From the IMG/VR virus record IMGVR_UViG_3300046723_000182, positions 1-39,493 of that record: DNA of 39,493 nt; one strand, written 5' to 3'. This stretch comes from a virus. The notes beneath the pieces were generated by a model, which saw nothing but the letters and a program-made list of their open reading frames with translations, had not been told where the DNA came from and ran no database searches. This document shows positions 12,048 to 19,061 of this stretch, piece by piece (within the stretch, counting starts at the first letter, position 1; each line of letters starts with the position of its first letter). The translations under genes and the position numbers were made by a program.

Positions 12048-13061
12048 ATGCCCGATCGGTATCTGCGCGAGGCGTTGCTCCGCTCTGATCGTTGGAACGC
12101 GTGCGCGGTCGACGCGCGCGACCTGTACGTGCGCCTCATGATGATCGTCGATGACTACGGCTGCTTCGACGGGCGCGACAATGTGATCGCGCAGCAAGCG
12201 TACTTCATGGGACGCCACGAGGCGCTGCCGCTCACCGCGCTGCAGGAGGTCGGCCTCATCGTGCGCTATCTCAACGCGGGCAAGCTCTACATCGCGCTCA
12301 TGCGCTGGGGCGAGACGCTGCGCGGCAGGCGCAGGTGGCCCGCACCGCCAGTGTGCAACGACCTGCCCGAGATTAAGTACCGGGGAAAGTACGGCACACC
12401 GATCAACTTCAGGAACCCAACAGGCTGCGACGCCGTGAGCATTTTGGTCGACGTCCACGGTCGCCCAGTGATGCCGCAGCCACCCGAGTGGCGGCGCGTG
12501 GACAGCGATTGGACACCAGTGCTTGGTGCAGCGCAGCGTGATAACGCAGGGCCAGAGCAATCACTGCACGCAAGCCCTGTAAGCCACAGCCCGCAGTTAC
12601 TGCGCGCAGTTACTTCACCTCAGGAGCCCATGCACGCAGTAACGGCAGGCAAGGACAGCGCGCGATCAGTAGTCAGTAGTCATAGAACAGAAGTCAAAGA
12701 TCAATCGTCGGCGGTGCAGGTGTCGGCGATCAGCGGGCCAAGTAACAGCGCGCAGTCACTTGCAGCGCCGACACCAACACCGGGCAACGGAAAGTATGAA
12801 CTCGATGACAACGGCGCGTGGGCGGGCGTCAGCGACGCGCAGCGGGCGCGCTGGCAGGAGATGTTCAGCGAGATGAGTGTGCCTGACCAGATCGAGCGTG
12901 CAGGGGCGTGGCTCGTGGCTCACCCTGCAGAGCGGAAGCTCTACACCGAGCGGGGCGAGCTTGAGCAGTACCTCATCCGGTGGATGCTGAACGAGTCGCG
13001 GCAGATCGCCGAGCGCACGGTTCGTGCAAAGGCGGGCCCTGATTCACAAGGGAAAAGGTGA
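12048..13061 (+). CDS. O-like replication initiator
   Basis: The 337-residue protein starts MPDRYLREALLRSDRWNACA behind GGGGG. The N-terminal winged-helix-like part (about 1-90, VDARDLYVRLMMIVDDYGCF and LTALQEVGLIVRYLNAGKLY) is typical of phage replication proteins that bind the origin and load helicase. A long low-complexity linker (about 150-255) is encoded by DNA with origin-like repeats. The C-terminal region (about 258-337) has WQEMFSEMSVPDQIERAGAW and may contact a host helicase or loader. Placement after cro and the internal repeats mimic lambda O. No phage helicase is seen, so the host's is probably used. Confidence 0.75.
   Translation: MPDRYLREALLRSDRWNACAVDARDLYVRLMMIVDDYGCFDGRDNVIAQQAYFMGRHEALPLTALQEVGLIVRYLNAGKLYIALMRWGETLRGRRRWPAPPVCNDLPEIKYRGKYGTPINFRNPTGCDAVSILVDVHGRPVMPQPPEWRRVDSDWTPVLGAAQRDNAGPEQSLHASPVSHSPQLLRAVTSPQEPMHAVTAGKDSARSVVSSHRTEVKDQSSAVQVSAISGPSNSAQSLAAPTPTPGNGKYELDDNGAWAGVSDAQRARWQEMFSEMSVPDQIERAGAWLVAHPAERKLYTERGELEQYLIRWMLNESRQIAERTVRAKAGPDSQGKR
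12593..12761. other. Candidate replication origin with iteron-like repeats
   Basis: Within the initiator gene, GCAGTTACT occurs at 12593-12601 and 12606-12614. GCAGTAAC is at 12636-12643, CAGTAGT is twice in tandem at 12667-12680, and agtaacagcg...cagtcactt is at 12741-12761. The middle part (12667-12710) is less GC-rich than its surroundings. This resembles the lambda origin inside gene O. The evidence is pattern only. Confidence 0.45.
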
Positions 13062-13062
13062 C

Positions 13063-13293
13063 GTGCTAACGCAGCCACTCACGCCCGACCCCGAGTACGC
13101 ATGCCGACGCGTGCCCGAGTGCGCGAGGTGGTGCTGGTACACGGGCTGCTTGCTCTGGCCTGAGGGTGCGCTGGGCAGGGGCGCGCGATCGCCCACCGGC
13201 AGACCCCCCGGGGTCGAGCCCGCAGGGCGGGGTGGTCGAATGAATAACCGTCCCCTCCCTTTCCCGGCCAGTACGGTCCACAGCCCCTTATAG
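13063..13293 (+). CDS. Small Cys/Trp-rich protein, GTG start
   Basis: GTG 13063 follows GGGAAAAGG and the initiator stop by 1 bp. The product (76 aa) contains YACRRVPECARWCWYTGCLL, four cysteines that could bind zinc, then a Gly/Arg/Pro-rich tail with no clear fold. Codon use in the tail is less convincing, so the true end or frame is uncertain. It may be one of the Cys-rich accessory proteins of this region. Confidence 0.4.
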   Translation: MLTQPLTPDPEYACRRVPECARWCWYTGCLLWPEGALGRGARSPTGRPPGVEPAGRGGRMNNRPLPFPASTVHSPL

Positions 13294-13305
13294 CGCGTGC
13301 TACAG

Positions 13306-13464
13306 ATGGAATTCGTGAAGACGCCGAGGTACGTCGGGTACTACCGGATCGGTGGGACGCCTGCGCTGCATATTCCGCTGACGGTGCGCCCGAGGTGGCT
13401 GACGCGGGTCTTGATGCGGTGGCTGGTGGAGTGGGATTGGCACGATGAAGTGTCCGAGGTGTAG
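13306..13464 (+). CDS. Small hypothetical protein (52 aa)
   Basis: The 52-residue product starts MEFVKTPRYVGYYRIGGTPA and continues with RPRWLTRVLMRWLVEWDW, an amphipathic basic/Trp-rich helix. The upstream ribosome site is poor, but the frame is open and overlaps the next zinc-finger gene by 20 bp. The helix could associate with membrane. No family is recognised. Confidence 0.45.
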   Translation: MEFVKTPRYVGYYRIGGTPALHIPLTVRPRWLTRVLMRWLVEWDWHDEVSEV

Positions 13465-13753
13465 GCGGCACATGGACGAGGGTGCGGTGGGGCACGGGTG
13501 CGGGTGGCGGGCACCTGTCCCCCACACTCGGGGCGTGGAGGTTATTCCGGCGAGTGCGGAGGTGGCGCGAGCGGCGATCGCGAGGGCGAGGGAATACCTG
13601 ACGCGGGTGTCGGGGAAACCCGATAGGAAGGCGAGTGCCGAAAGAGTGTCGCTTCTGAGCGACGTGGGTCACGGTGGGGAATGTTCGTGCGAGGTGTGCT
13701 GTGGGGAGCGGGAGCGGCGGCGCGTGCTGCGGGAAAAATTCCCGGTTGTATAG
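13445..13753 (+). CDS. Zinc-ribbon-type protein (102 aa)
   Basis: The protein starts MKCPRCRRHMDEGAVGHGCG, a CxxC...C zinc-ribbon opening, and has a second cysteine group near the end (ECSCEVCCGERERRR, about 79-93). The central helix (AEVARAAIARAREYLTRVSG) is basic. Two metal sites joined by a helix suggest a nucleic-acid or protein adaptor. The family is not recognised. Confidence 0.6.
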   Translation: MKCPRCRRHMDEGAVGHGCGWRAPVPHTRGVEVIPASAEVARAAIARAREYLTRVSGKPDRKASAERVSLLSDVGHGGECSCEVCCGERERRRVLREKFPVV

Positions 13754-13756
13754 CAG

Positions 13757-14020
13757 ATGAGAACAAACTTGCAACTTTTTCAGGCTGGGAGTATTTTCGC
13801 GTTTCATAGGGGGATGCTGATGTCATGCGTGGTCCGATTGCGCGGCGAGGTACGCGGTGGGGAGCTTTGCGAGTGGCCCGAGCCGTGGTGGCTGATGGAC
13901 TGGGCCGACTCGGGCGCTCGTGCGGTCGATGCACTGCACGCTCGGGTGTTTTGCTCGCAGGCCGAGGCGGTGGCGGCGTTGGCGTTGACGCCGTGGGTGG
14001 GCGACGTGGTCGAGGTGTGA
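13757..14020 (+). CDS. Hypothetical protein (87 aa or shorter)
   Basis: The open frame begins at ATG 13757, but ATG 13820 (MSCVVRLRGEVRGGELCEWP) has GGGGGA upstream and may be the real start. The C-terminal half (ALHARVFCSQAEAVAALALT) is helical, and the end WVGDVVEV is a strand. No family is recognised. Confidence 0.55.
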   Translation: MRTNLQLFQAGSIFAFHRGMLMSCVVRLRGEVRGGELCEWPEPWWLMDWADSGARAVDALHARVFCSQAEAVAALALTPWVGDVVEV

Positions 14021-14021
14021 G

Positions 14022-14327
14022 ATGAAACCTGACTGGCCGAAGAAGCACTCGGGCGATGAGCCCCCGGTTCTCGGTGGTGGCACGGCGGACGCGCCGATGA
14101 TCGTGAAGCAGCCCTACGTGATCATGTTCAAGCCCGAGGGTGCGGACACGATCCACACGCACATCTACCGGGGCGACGCGAAGATCGGCTACAAGGAATT
14201 CGGTTTGCTTGCCTGCGATCTTGTGCGTCAGGTCGCGGGCGCGTTCGAGGTCGACGAGGACGAGGTGTGGGAGTGGGTCGACAAGGAACGCCACCATCCG
14301 ACTTCAACACCACGGAGGCCTTCATGA
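14022..14327 (+). CDS. Hypothetical protein (101 aa)
   Basis: The protein starts MKPDWPKKHSGDEPPVLGGG, one base after the previous stop. The centre (YVIMFKPEGADTIHTHIYRG) is beta-rich, and the region LLACDLVRQVAGAFEVDEDE, ending WEWVDKERHH, is helical and acidic. The sequence recalls conserved small phage proteins, but no function can be assigned. The stop overlaps the next start by ATGA. Confidence 0.65.
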   Translation: MKPDWPKKHSGDEPPVLGGGTADAPMIVKQPYVIMFKPEGADTIHTHIYRGDAKIGYKEFGLLACDLVRQVAGAFEVDEDEVWEWVDKERHHPTSTPRRPS

Positions 14328-14518
14328 GCAACACGGCGGCGGTAGCGGCGAAGCGGCGGCAGCGCGAGCAGCAGTACACGCGCGTGGGAATTTGCAACGG
14401 GGCGAAGTGTCGCGAGGAGGAGCGCGACAAGTGGAAGGACAAGCCGCTGTGGCGCATTGGCGATGATCGCTGGCGCTGCGCGCGGTGCCACAAGGAGGAG
14501 ACGGGGTACTTGCCGTGA
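14324..14518 (+). CDS. Small zinc-finger-like protein (64 aa)
   Basis: The 64-residue protein starts MSNTAAVAAKRRQREQQYTR at the ATGA overlap. It contains GICNGAKCREEE and, near the end, CARCHKEETGYLP, a CxxxxC...CxxC arrangement for one zinc ion. The N-terminal helix is very basic. Nucleic-acid binding is likely but unproven. Confidence 0.6.
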   Translation: MSNTAAVAAKRRQREQQYTRVGICNGAKCREEERDKWKDKPLWRIGDDRWRCARCHKEETGYLP

Positions 14519-15156
14519 CTGAGCTACGCAAGGGTCTGCCGCTCCTGCCTGAGCGCGTTCAGAAGCTGCCGCTTGATCCGCGCGGCTATCCGATCCCGTG
14601 GTTCGTTGGCGTGGTCGAGGGCAAGCGCGACTTCCGCGTCGCCGATGGTCGCAAGCGCGTGATCGCGGTGAATCAGAAGCGGTGCTGGGTGTGCGGTGAG
14701 CCGCTCGGGCGCTTGTTCGCTTTCGTGATCGGCCCGATGTGCGCGGTGAATCGCAACACGTCGGAGCCGCCGAGTCACGTCGACTGCGCGACCTTCGCGG
14801 CGCGCGCGTGTCCGTTCCTGTGTCTGCCGAAGTCCGACTACCGCAAGCCCCCCGAGGGCGGCAAGATGCTGGTCGGTTCGCTGGAGGGCAACCCCGGGGC
14901 GTGCGCGGTGTGGATCACGAAAAGCTACAAGCCCTACATCGTCCCGGGCACGAAGGCCGAGTGGCTGATTCGCATCGGCCCTGCGACCGAGGTGCTGTGG
15001 TTTGCACAAGGCAAGATGGCGAGCCGCGCGCAGATCGAGGAGAGCTTCGAGAAGCGCCTGCCGCTCCTGCGCGAGGTGGCCGAGCGCGAGGGCCCTGAGG
15101 CGTGCGCGTACCTTGCCCAGCAAGTGGACATCGCGATGAAGCTCTTGCCCGCATGA
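14515..15156 (+). CDS. Conserved phage Cys-rich protein (213 aa)
   Basis: GTG 14515 overlaps the previous TGA. The product reads VTELRKGLPLLPERVQKLPL and then RCWVCGEPLGRLFAFVIGPM with further Cys residues (CAVNRNTSEPPSHVDCATFA and ARACPFLCLP, about 61-112), probably one or two zinc sites. The second half (ITKSYKPYIVPGTKAEWLIR) is beta-rich and the end is helical. I recall similar proteins in phages and prophages, all of unknown function. Confidence 0.65.
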   Translation: MTELRKGLPLLPERVQKLPLDPRGYPIPWFVGVVEGKRDFRVADGRKRVIAVNQKRCWVCGEPLGRLFAFVIGPMCAVNRNTSEPPSHVDCATFAARACPFLCLPKSDYRKPPEGGKMLVGSLEGNPGACAVWITKSYKPYIVPGTKAEWLIRIGPATEVLWFAQGKMASRAQIEESFEKRLPLLREVAEREGPEACAYLAQQVDIAMKLLPA

Positions 15157-15356
15157 AGCAGGCCGACATCGAGGACATCGCCCGGGTCGCGCCGGTCATC
15201 GGGTTGCTCGACGCATGGCGGGCCTTCAAGCGCACGCACGACCTCAACCTCGCGAGCGTATGCTGCTGCGAGCGCACGAGGAAGCTCTTCGAGACGCTCG
15301 ATGAGTTTGAGCGCGGCGTACTCGGGCCCTCGCGAATGGAGGAGCCGCTGCAGTGA
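15153..15356 (+). CDS. Small hypothetical protein (67 aa)
   Basis: The protein starts MKQADIEDIARVAPVIGLLD at an ATGA overlap and is mostly helical, with SVCCCERTRKLFETLDEFER near the middle. The Cys triplet is unusual. No family is recognised. It sits in the tightly overlapped rightward block of small genes. Confidence 0.55.
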   Translation: MKQADIEDIARVAPVIGLLDAWRAFKRTHDLNLASVCCCERTRKLFETLDEFERGVLGPSRMEEPLQ

Positions 15357-15637
15357 AGGACGTCCCGAGAATCGACACCTCGTGGGTTGAGCCGCACCTG
15401 CGCGCGATGCGGCGCTGGGAGTACGGGCTCGTCGCCGCCTTTGGCCTTGATGTGTTCATCGCCGCGCATTGGATTGTCGATCCTATCGGCCCGGTGTGGG
15501 TGCAGGCGATCGCCGTGTCGATCAACATCGCTGCCGCCGTGTTCGTGTGGGACGTGGCGAAGAAGAGCGAGCAGCGCCGCGCGCAGATGCTCGACCTCGT
15601 GCGTCGGGCGAATGAGTTCAACCGGATTTTCCCGTGA
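15353..15637 (+). CDS. Two-helix membrane protein (94 aa)
   Basis: GTG 15353 overlaps the previous TGA. After a polar N-terminus (about 1-22) come two hydrophobic segments, LVAAFGLDVFIAAHWIV (about 25-42) and WVQAIAVSINIAAAVFVW (about 49-66), then a basic cytoplasmic-type tail. Both ends polar and two helices resemble class II holins in layout, but the gene lies in the early/replication block. A lysis role is only one possibility. Confidence 0.6.
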   Translation: MKDVPRIDTSWVEPHLRAMRRWEYGLVAAFGLDVFIAAHWIVDPIGPVWVQAIAVSINIAAAVFVWDVAKKSEQRRAQMLDLVRRANEFNRIFP

Positions 15638-15846
15638 GCGGCGGCTACATGGCGGTGATCGGCCCGTGCTTTTCGTGCCGACAGATTTTCCACTTCAATG
15701 CCGAGCGCGTGCCGAGCATCATCGTCAACGGGCGGCGCGAGCCGCTGTGCGAGGACTGCGTGAGGCGCGCGAACAAGCTGCGCGCGGAGAATGGCGCGCA
15801 GTTGATCGTGCCGCTCCCGGGCGCGTACGAACCGGAGGAGGTCTGA
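15634..15846 (+). CDS. Conserved phage zinc-ribbon protein
   Basis: The frame starts at GTG 15634 (VSGGYMAVIG), overlapping the previous stop by 4 bp; ATG 15649 is an alternative. GPCFSCRQIFHFNAERVPSI, then REPLCEDCVRRAN and VPLPGAYEP, is a well-conserved small phage family with one CxxC...CxxC zinc site. The function is unknown; a protein or nucleic-acid adaptor is likely. Confidence 0.7.
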   Translation: MSGGYMAVIGPCFSCRQIFHFNAERVPSIIVNGRREPLCEDCVRRANKLRAENGAQLIVPLPGAYEPEEV

Positions 15847-15848
15847 CC

Positions 15849-15929
15849 GTGTGGGGCGTCGCCGACTGGGTGCTCGCGATAGGGGCGCTGCTCGGGCTGC
15901 TCGTGCTGCTCTACGCGCTATGGCGGTGA
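15849..15929 (+). CDS. Tiny transmembrane protein (26 aa)
   Basis: GTG 15849 lies 2 bp after the previous stop. The product is almost entirely one transmembrane helix (WVLAIGALLGLLVLLYALW) ending in Arg. It overlaps the next gene. Such tiny proteins are easily missed. Translation is plausible from the tight packing, but there is no family support. Confidence 0.45.
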   Translation: MWGVADWVLAIGALLGLLVLLYALWR

Positions 15930-16123
15930 GCCTGCCTGATGGGCTGTACCAAGTCACGGCGCGCTACCTATGCGGCGGCTTCGTGGTCGAGGGCGGACGC
16001 GTGACGCATTGCGCGCCGATCCTGCGGCAGCGCCTTTCGCACTGGGTGCGCCTTGCTCGCCGGGTGCCCGATGGCGATGTCCCACGATGGCGCGCTCGAA
16101 TCGAGGGCTGGAACGATGAGTAA
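15920..16123 (+). CDS. Conserved small phage protein (67 aa)
   Basis: The protein starts MAVSLPDGLYQVTARYLCGG and continues FVVEGGRVTHCAPILRQRLS. The pattern LYQVTxxYLCGGFVVExGRVxxCAPIL is familiar from many phage genomes, always without known function. The beta-rich core and two Cys suggest a compact fold. It overlaps both neighbours. Confidence 0.7.
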   Translation: MAVSLPDGLYQVTARYLCGGFVVEGGRVTHCAPILRQRLSHWVRLARRVPDGDVPRWRARIEGWNDE

Positions 16124-16307
16124 GCCGCGTCGGAAGGTGCTGGTGATGCAAGTGCCGAACGAGGTCGCCGAGGCGGTGCTCCTCATCGCCAAGCGTGCCG
16201 GGACCAGTCGGACCAACGTCATCAACGTGCTGCTCGCCGCCGCCATGCTGCGGCTGGAACGTGTTGCGCTTGTCCCCGACCCAGTTCGCCGCGCTCCAAC
16301 GCGGTGA
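16116..16307 (+). CDS. Ribbon-helix-helix-like small protein
   Basis: The 63-residue protein starts MSKPRRKVLVMQVPNEVAEA. A short basic strand (KVLVMQVP) followed by two helices (EVAEAVLLIAKRAGTSRTNV, then INVLLAAAML) is the CopG/Arc ribbon-helix-helix layout. It would bind DNA as a dimer. It overlaps the nuclease-like gene that follows and may regulate late expression or assist packaging. Confidence 0.55.
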   Translation: MSKPRRKVLVMQVPNEVAEAVLLIAKRAGTSRTNVINVLLAAAMLRLERVALVPDPVRRAPTR

Positions 16308-16638
16308 GCGCCCGAAGCGCGAGCGGCGCGGCGCGGCGACCGAGGAGTTGCTCGCCTCGCAGCTTCGAGCCGCGAGCATCGGCTTCTCGCGCGAGCACCG
16401 CTTCGTCCCCAACCGGCGCTTCCGCTTTGACTTTCGCATCGGCGTCGACCTCGCGGTCGAAATCGAAGGCGGGGTCCACGGGCTCAAGCGTCAGTTCCGC
16501 TCCGACCTCGACAAGCACGCCCTCGCGCTGCTGCACGGCTGGCGCGTGCTGCGCGTCTCGCCCGAGCAGGTGCGATCGGGTGAAGCCCTGAGGCTCATCC
16601 GCCTGTTGCAGCCAGTCGCTTGCAAGGACTGTAGCTGA
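16261..16638 (+). CDS. Vsr/DUF559-like endonuclease-fold protein
   Basis: GTG 16261 is the likely start (125 aa, LRLSPTQFAALQRG). The core RFRFDFRIGVDLAVEIEGGV then HGLKRQFRSDLDKHA then LLHGWRVLRVSPEQV is the Vsr/DUF559-type PD-(D/E)XK fold: Asp in FDF (about D57), E-x-E in VEIEGG (E67, E69) and His73. It lies just before the packaging genes. A nicking or resolving role on replicating or packaged DNA is plausible. An N-terminal extension within the preceding gene is possible. Confidence 0.7.
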   Translation: MLRLSPTQFAALQRGERPKRERRGAATEELLASQLRAASIGFSREHRFVPNRRFRFDFRIGVDLAVEIEGGVHGLKRQFRSDLDKHALALLHGWRVLRVSPEQVRSGEALRLIRLLQPVACKDCS

Positions 16639-16642
16639 TCGC

Positions 16643-16671
16643 TTGACACGTCCCCCAAGGGAGCGTAAAAG
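16643..16671 (+). promoter_or_regulatory. Candidate late promoter
   Basis: A perfect TTGACA (16643-16648) and TAAAAG (16666-16671) with the optimal 17-bp spacer lie in the only real gap of the rightward block, about 100 bp before the membrane protein and terminase genes. Confidence 0.55.
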
Positions 16672-16774
16672 CCTGCAGGATGCGCGCCGGGGTTCCCGGC
16701 ATATCGGCATGGCCTGCAAAGCCCTCCCGAACGGCGCTGGGTGATCCCGGGGCGCGCCAGATCAGGGGGTCAGC

Positions 16775-16927
16775 ATGTCCACCGTCGCGATCGTGCTGCA
16801 AGTGCTCGCGGTCATCCTGTTGTTCCTCGCCGCCTTCGCCGTGAAAGTGCCCCACCTCGACGGGGTCGGCTGGCTCGGCCTTGCGTTCTTCGTGCTCGGC
16901 GTCGTTCTGCCCAACCTGAAGCTGTAG
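16775..16927 (+). CDS. Small two-helix membrane protein (50 aa)
   Basis: The product starts MSTVAIVLQVLAVILLFLAA behind GGGGGT. Two hydrophobic segments (about 4-21 and 29-46) surround a short polar turn (KVPHLDGVG), a hairpin like small holins or phage-encoded exclusion proteins. It is the first gene after the 16643 promoter. No family assignment is safe. Confidence 0.6.
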   Translation: MSTVAIVLQVLAVILLFLAAFAVKVPHLDGVGWLGLAFFVLGVVLPNLKL

Positions 16928-16930
16928 CCG

Positions 16931-17119
16931 ATGCCCTCCTCGACCGCGAAGCAGGCCCGCACCATGGCGGGCGCGGCGCACGACCCCGCCTTCGCTGCCA
17001 AGCTCGACATCCCGCAGAAGGTCGCGACCGAGTTCAACCAAGCCGACAAGGGCACCGCGCTCCTCAAGCAGTCGGCGCTCTCGCAGCATCTGCGGCAACC
17101 GCCGAGCGCGCGTGGCTGA
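16931..17119 (+). CDS. Conserved small phage protein before the terminase genes
   Basis: The 62-residue product starts MPSSTAKQARTMAGAAHDPA. The pattern S-x-K-Q-A-R-x-M-x-A-x-A-H-x-P-x-F-A-x-K-x-x-I-P-Q-K-V-A-x-E-F is common in phages, often near structural genes. The function is unknown; a small virion or DNA-binding component is possible. The end overlaps the next gene. Confidence 0.65.
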   Translation: MPSSTAKQARTMAGAAHDPAFAAKLDIPQKVATEFNQADKGTALLKQSALSQHLRQPPSARG

Positions 17120-17570
17120 CGAGGTCGTCCGCGAGTTCCCGCTCGGCAAGGGGCGCTTCACCTCGGAGAACGCGGCGGCGGCGGGGCGCAAGGGCGGCGC
17201 TGTCACCGCAGAAAACTTCTCCATCAAGCGCGGGCTGATCGGGGCGCTCGACGCCTATGCGAAGCGGCGAATGGAACAGGCGCGAGAGTTCGCTCGCGAG
17301 AGCGACAACCTCGGGCTCAAAGTGTTTTTGCTGGAGATGCTGGAGGGCACCGGCGAGGACCGTCGCGCCGTGCTCGGCATGGTCCGGGCGATGTTGCCCG
17401 TCGAATTCGAGGCGACGGTGGATGCTTCGCTCACCGTGCGCGTGATGACGATGGTGGGCGAGCACGCTCTTGACATCAGTAACCCGAAGAGAATTCGCGA
17501 GGTCGCGGTCACACCGCCAGCGCACCCGATCGCGCTGGAACACGACCGCGAACCTCGCGATCCCGCATGA
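17112..17570 (+). CDS. Putative small terminase subunit
   Basis: GTG 17112 begins a 152-residue protein (ADEVVREFPLGKGRFTSENA). Helical segments such as LIGALDAYAKRRMEQAREFA and a C-terminal part that could oligomerise fit a TerS, and it directly precedes TerL with a 4-bp overlap. No classical TerS HTH is obvious, so the role rests mainly on position. It would recognise phage DNA and activate TerL. Confidence 0.5.
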   Translation: MADEVVREFPLGKGRFTSENAAAAGRKGGAVTAENFSIKRGLIGALDAYAKRRMEQAREFARESDNLGLKVFLLEMLEGTGEDRRAVLGMVRAMLPVEFEATVDASLTVRVMTMVGEHALDISNPKRIREVAVTPPAHPIALEHDREPRDPA

Positions 17571-18931
17571 CCGAGATTGCGATCCCCAACGGCTTCACGG
17601 CTCGCCCGTATCAGGCGCGCGCGATGCTCGCCTTCGATGCGGGCTACAAGCGCGGCGTGTACGTGTGGGCGCGGCGCTCGGGGAAGGACGTCACCTTCAT
17701 GCACCAGATCGCGAAGATGGCGCACCGACGCATCGGCACGTACTTCCACATGCTGCCGACCTTCACGCAGGCCAAGCGCAACGTGTGGGACGCGATCGAC
17801 GATCAGGAGCGGCGCGTCCTCGACCACGTCTTCCCGCCCATCCTGCGAAAGAGCACGAACGAGACGGACTTGAAGCTGCAGTTGAAGTGCGGCTCGGTGT
17901 ACCAACTCATCGGCGCGGACAGCTACAACCTCGTCGTCGGCGCGAACCCGATCGGTCTGGTGATGAGCGAGTACGCGCTGATCGACCCGAGAGCGTGGCA
18001 GATTTTCCGCCCGATCCTGCAGCAAAACGGCGGCTGGGCCGCGTTCATCGGCACGCCGCGCGGCTACAACCACTTCCACGAGCAGCTTGAGATTGCCAAG
18101 CGCGAACCCGACTGGGACTACAGCGTCATCGACGCGATCGAGGCCGGGTACATGTCGCAGGAGGACATCGACCGTGAAGTCCGCACCGGGATGCCTGAGG
18201 AACTCGCGCGGCAGGAGTACTTGGTTGACTTCAGTGCTGCGAATGTTGGAGCGATACTTGGGTCGCGCATCGAGCGCGCCGAGAAGGAGGGCCGCATCTC
18301 GGACGCGGTCGAGCACGACCCGAACGCGGGCGAGGTGATCGTCACCTCCGACATCGGCTACCGCGACGCTGCCGCGTGGTGGTGGTGGCAGGCGGTCCCG
18401 GGCGGCTACAACCTGCTGAACTACGACGAGGACACCGGCCTCGAAGCGGGCGACTGGATCGAGCGGCTGCGCGCTCACGCGTTCCCGATCGGGCGCGTGC
18501 TGCTGCCCAAGGACGCCAAGGCGAAGACCATGGCGACGCGCCACTCGGTGCTGGAGCAGTTCCTCGAAGCGGGCCTGAAGTGCTCGATCGTGCCGCAGGT
18601 GCGAATCGTCGACCGCATCAACGCCGCGCGCTCGGTGGTGCCGCGCTGCAGCTTCGCGCGCTCGCGCTGCGCGAAGGGCTTGCAGATGCTGCGCGACTGG
18701 GCGTTCAAGTACGACGAGGAGCGCAAGAGCTTCTCGCGCGAGCCCGACCACAACTATGCGAGCCACGGCGGGGACGCGTTCAGCTACGGCGCGACGATGG
18801 TCGCGGAGTTCGCCGCGACGGCGAAAGAGGCGAACCGTCACCGCGACATCGGGCAACCGGCGAACTACGCCTTCAACCTCGACCAGCTTTGGCAGGATCG
18901 CGAGGCTGCATCGAATGGCCGACACTTTTGA
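17567..18931 (+). CDS. terL: Terminase large subunit
   Basis: The 454-residue motor/nuclease packages DNA through the portal. Visible are the adenine-binding-like PYQARAM (14-20), a Walker A-type WARRSGKD (34-41), Walker B GLVMSE (130-135, Glu135 catalytic) and the coupling motif GTPRG (162-166). The RNase H-like nuclease domain has Asp in TSDIGYRD (about D262), a middle Asp/Glu cluster and a late HGGDAF Asp. The start overlaps the TerS candidate and the end overlaps the lipoprotein gene by 17 bp. The length is normal for a podovirus or P22-like TerL. Confidence 0.93.
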   Translation: MTEIAIPNGFTARPYQARAMLAFDAGYKRGVYVWARRSGKDVTFMHQIAKMAHRRIGTYFHMLPTFTQAKRNVWDAIDDQERRVLDHVFPPILRKSTNETDLKLQLKCGSVYQLIGADSYNLVVGANPIGLVMSEYALIDPRAWQIFRPILQQNGGWAAFIGTPRGYNHFHEQLEIAKREPDWDYSVIDAIEAGYMSQEDIDREVRTGMPEELARQEYLVDFSAANVGAILGSRIERAEKEGRISDAVEHDPNAGEVIVTSDIGYRDAAAWWWWQAVPGGYNLLNYDEDTGLEAGDWIERLRAHAFPIGRVLLPKDAKAKTMATRHSVLEQFLEAGLKCSIVPQVRIVDRINAARSVVPRCSFARSRCAKGLQMLRDWAFKYDEERKSFSREPDHNYASHGGDAFSYGATMVAEFAATAKEANRHRDIGQPANYAFNLDQLWQDREAASNGRHF

Positions 18932-19061
18932 CAGGGCCGCGCTCGTGATCCTTGTCCTGCTCGCGGGCTGCACCAGCATCTCCGGTCCCTGCACCCGCGA
19001 TGTCAAGGTCACGACGCATTGCGAGTCCGACGGCAAGGTGATCGTGTTCCCCGGCAAATGA
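18915..19061 (+). CDS. Small lipoprotein (48 aa)
   Basis: The product starts MADTFDRAALVILVLLAGCT. Residues 9-19 are a signal with lipobox LAGC (lipidated Cys19), leaving a mature peptide of 30 residues with three further Cys or polar groups. It would be anchored in a membrane leaflet, probably outer. Phage lipoproteins serve as Rz1-type spanins or as superinfection-exclusion proteins (T5 Llp). No inner-membrane spanin partner is adjacent. It overlaps TerL and the next gene. Confidence 0.6.
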   Translation: MADTFDRAALVILVLLAGCTSISGPCTRDVKVTTHCESDGKVIVFPGK

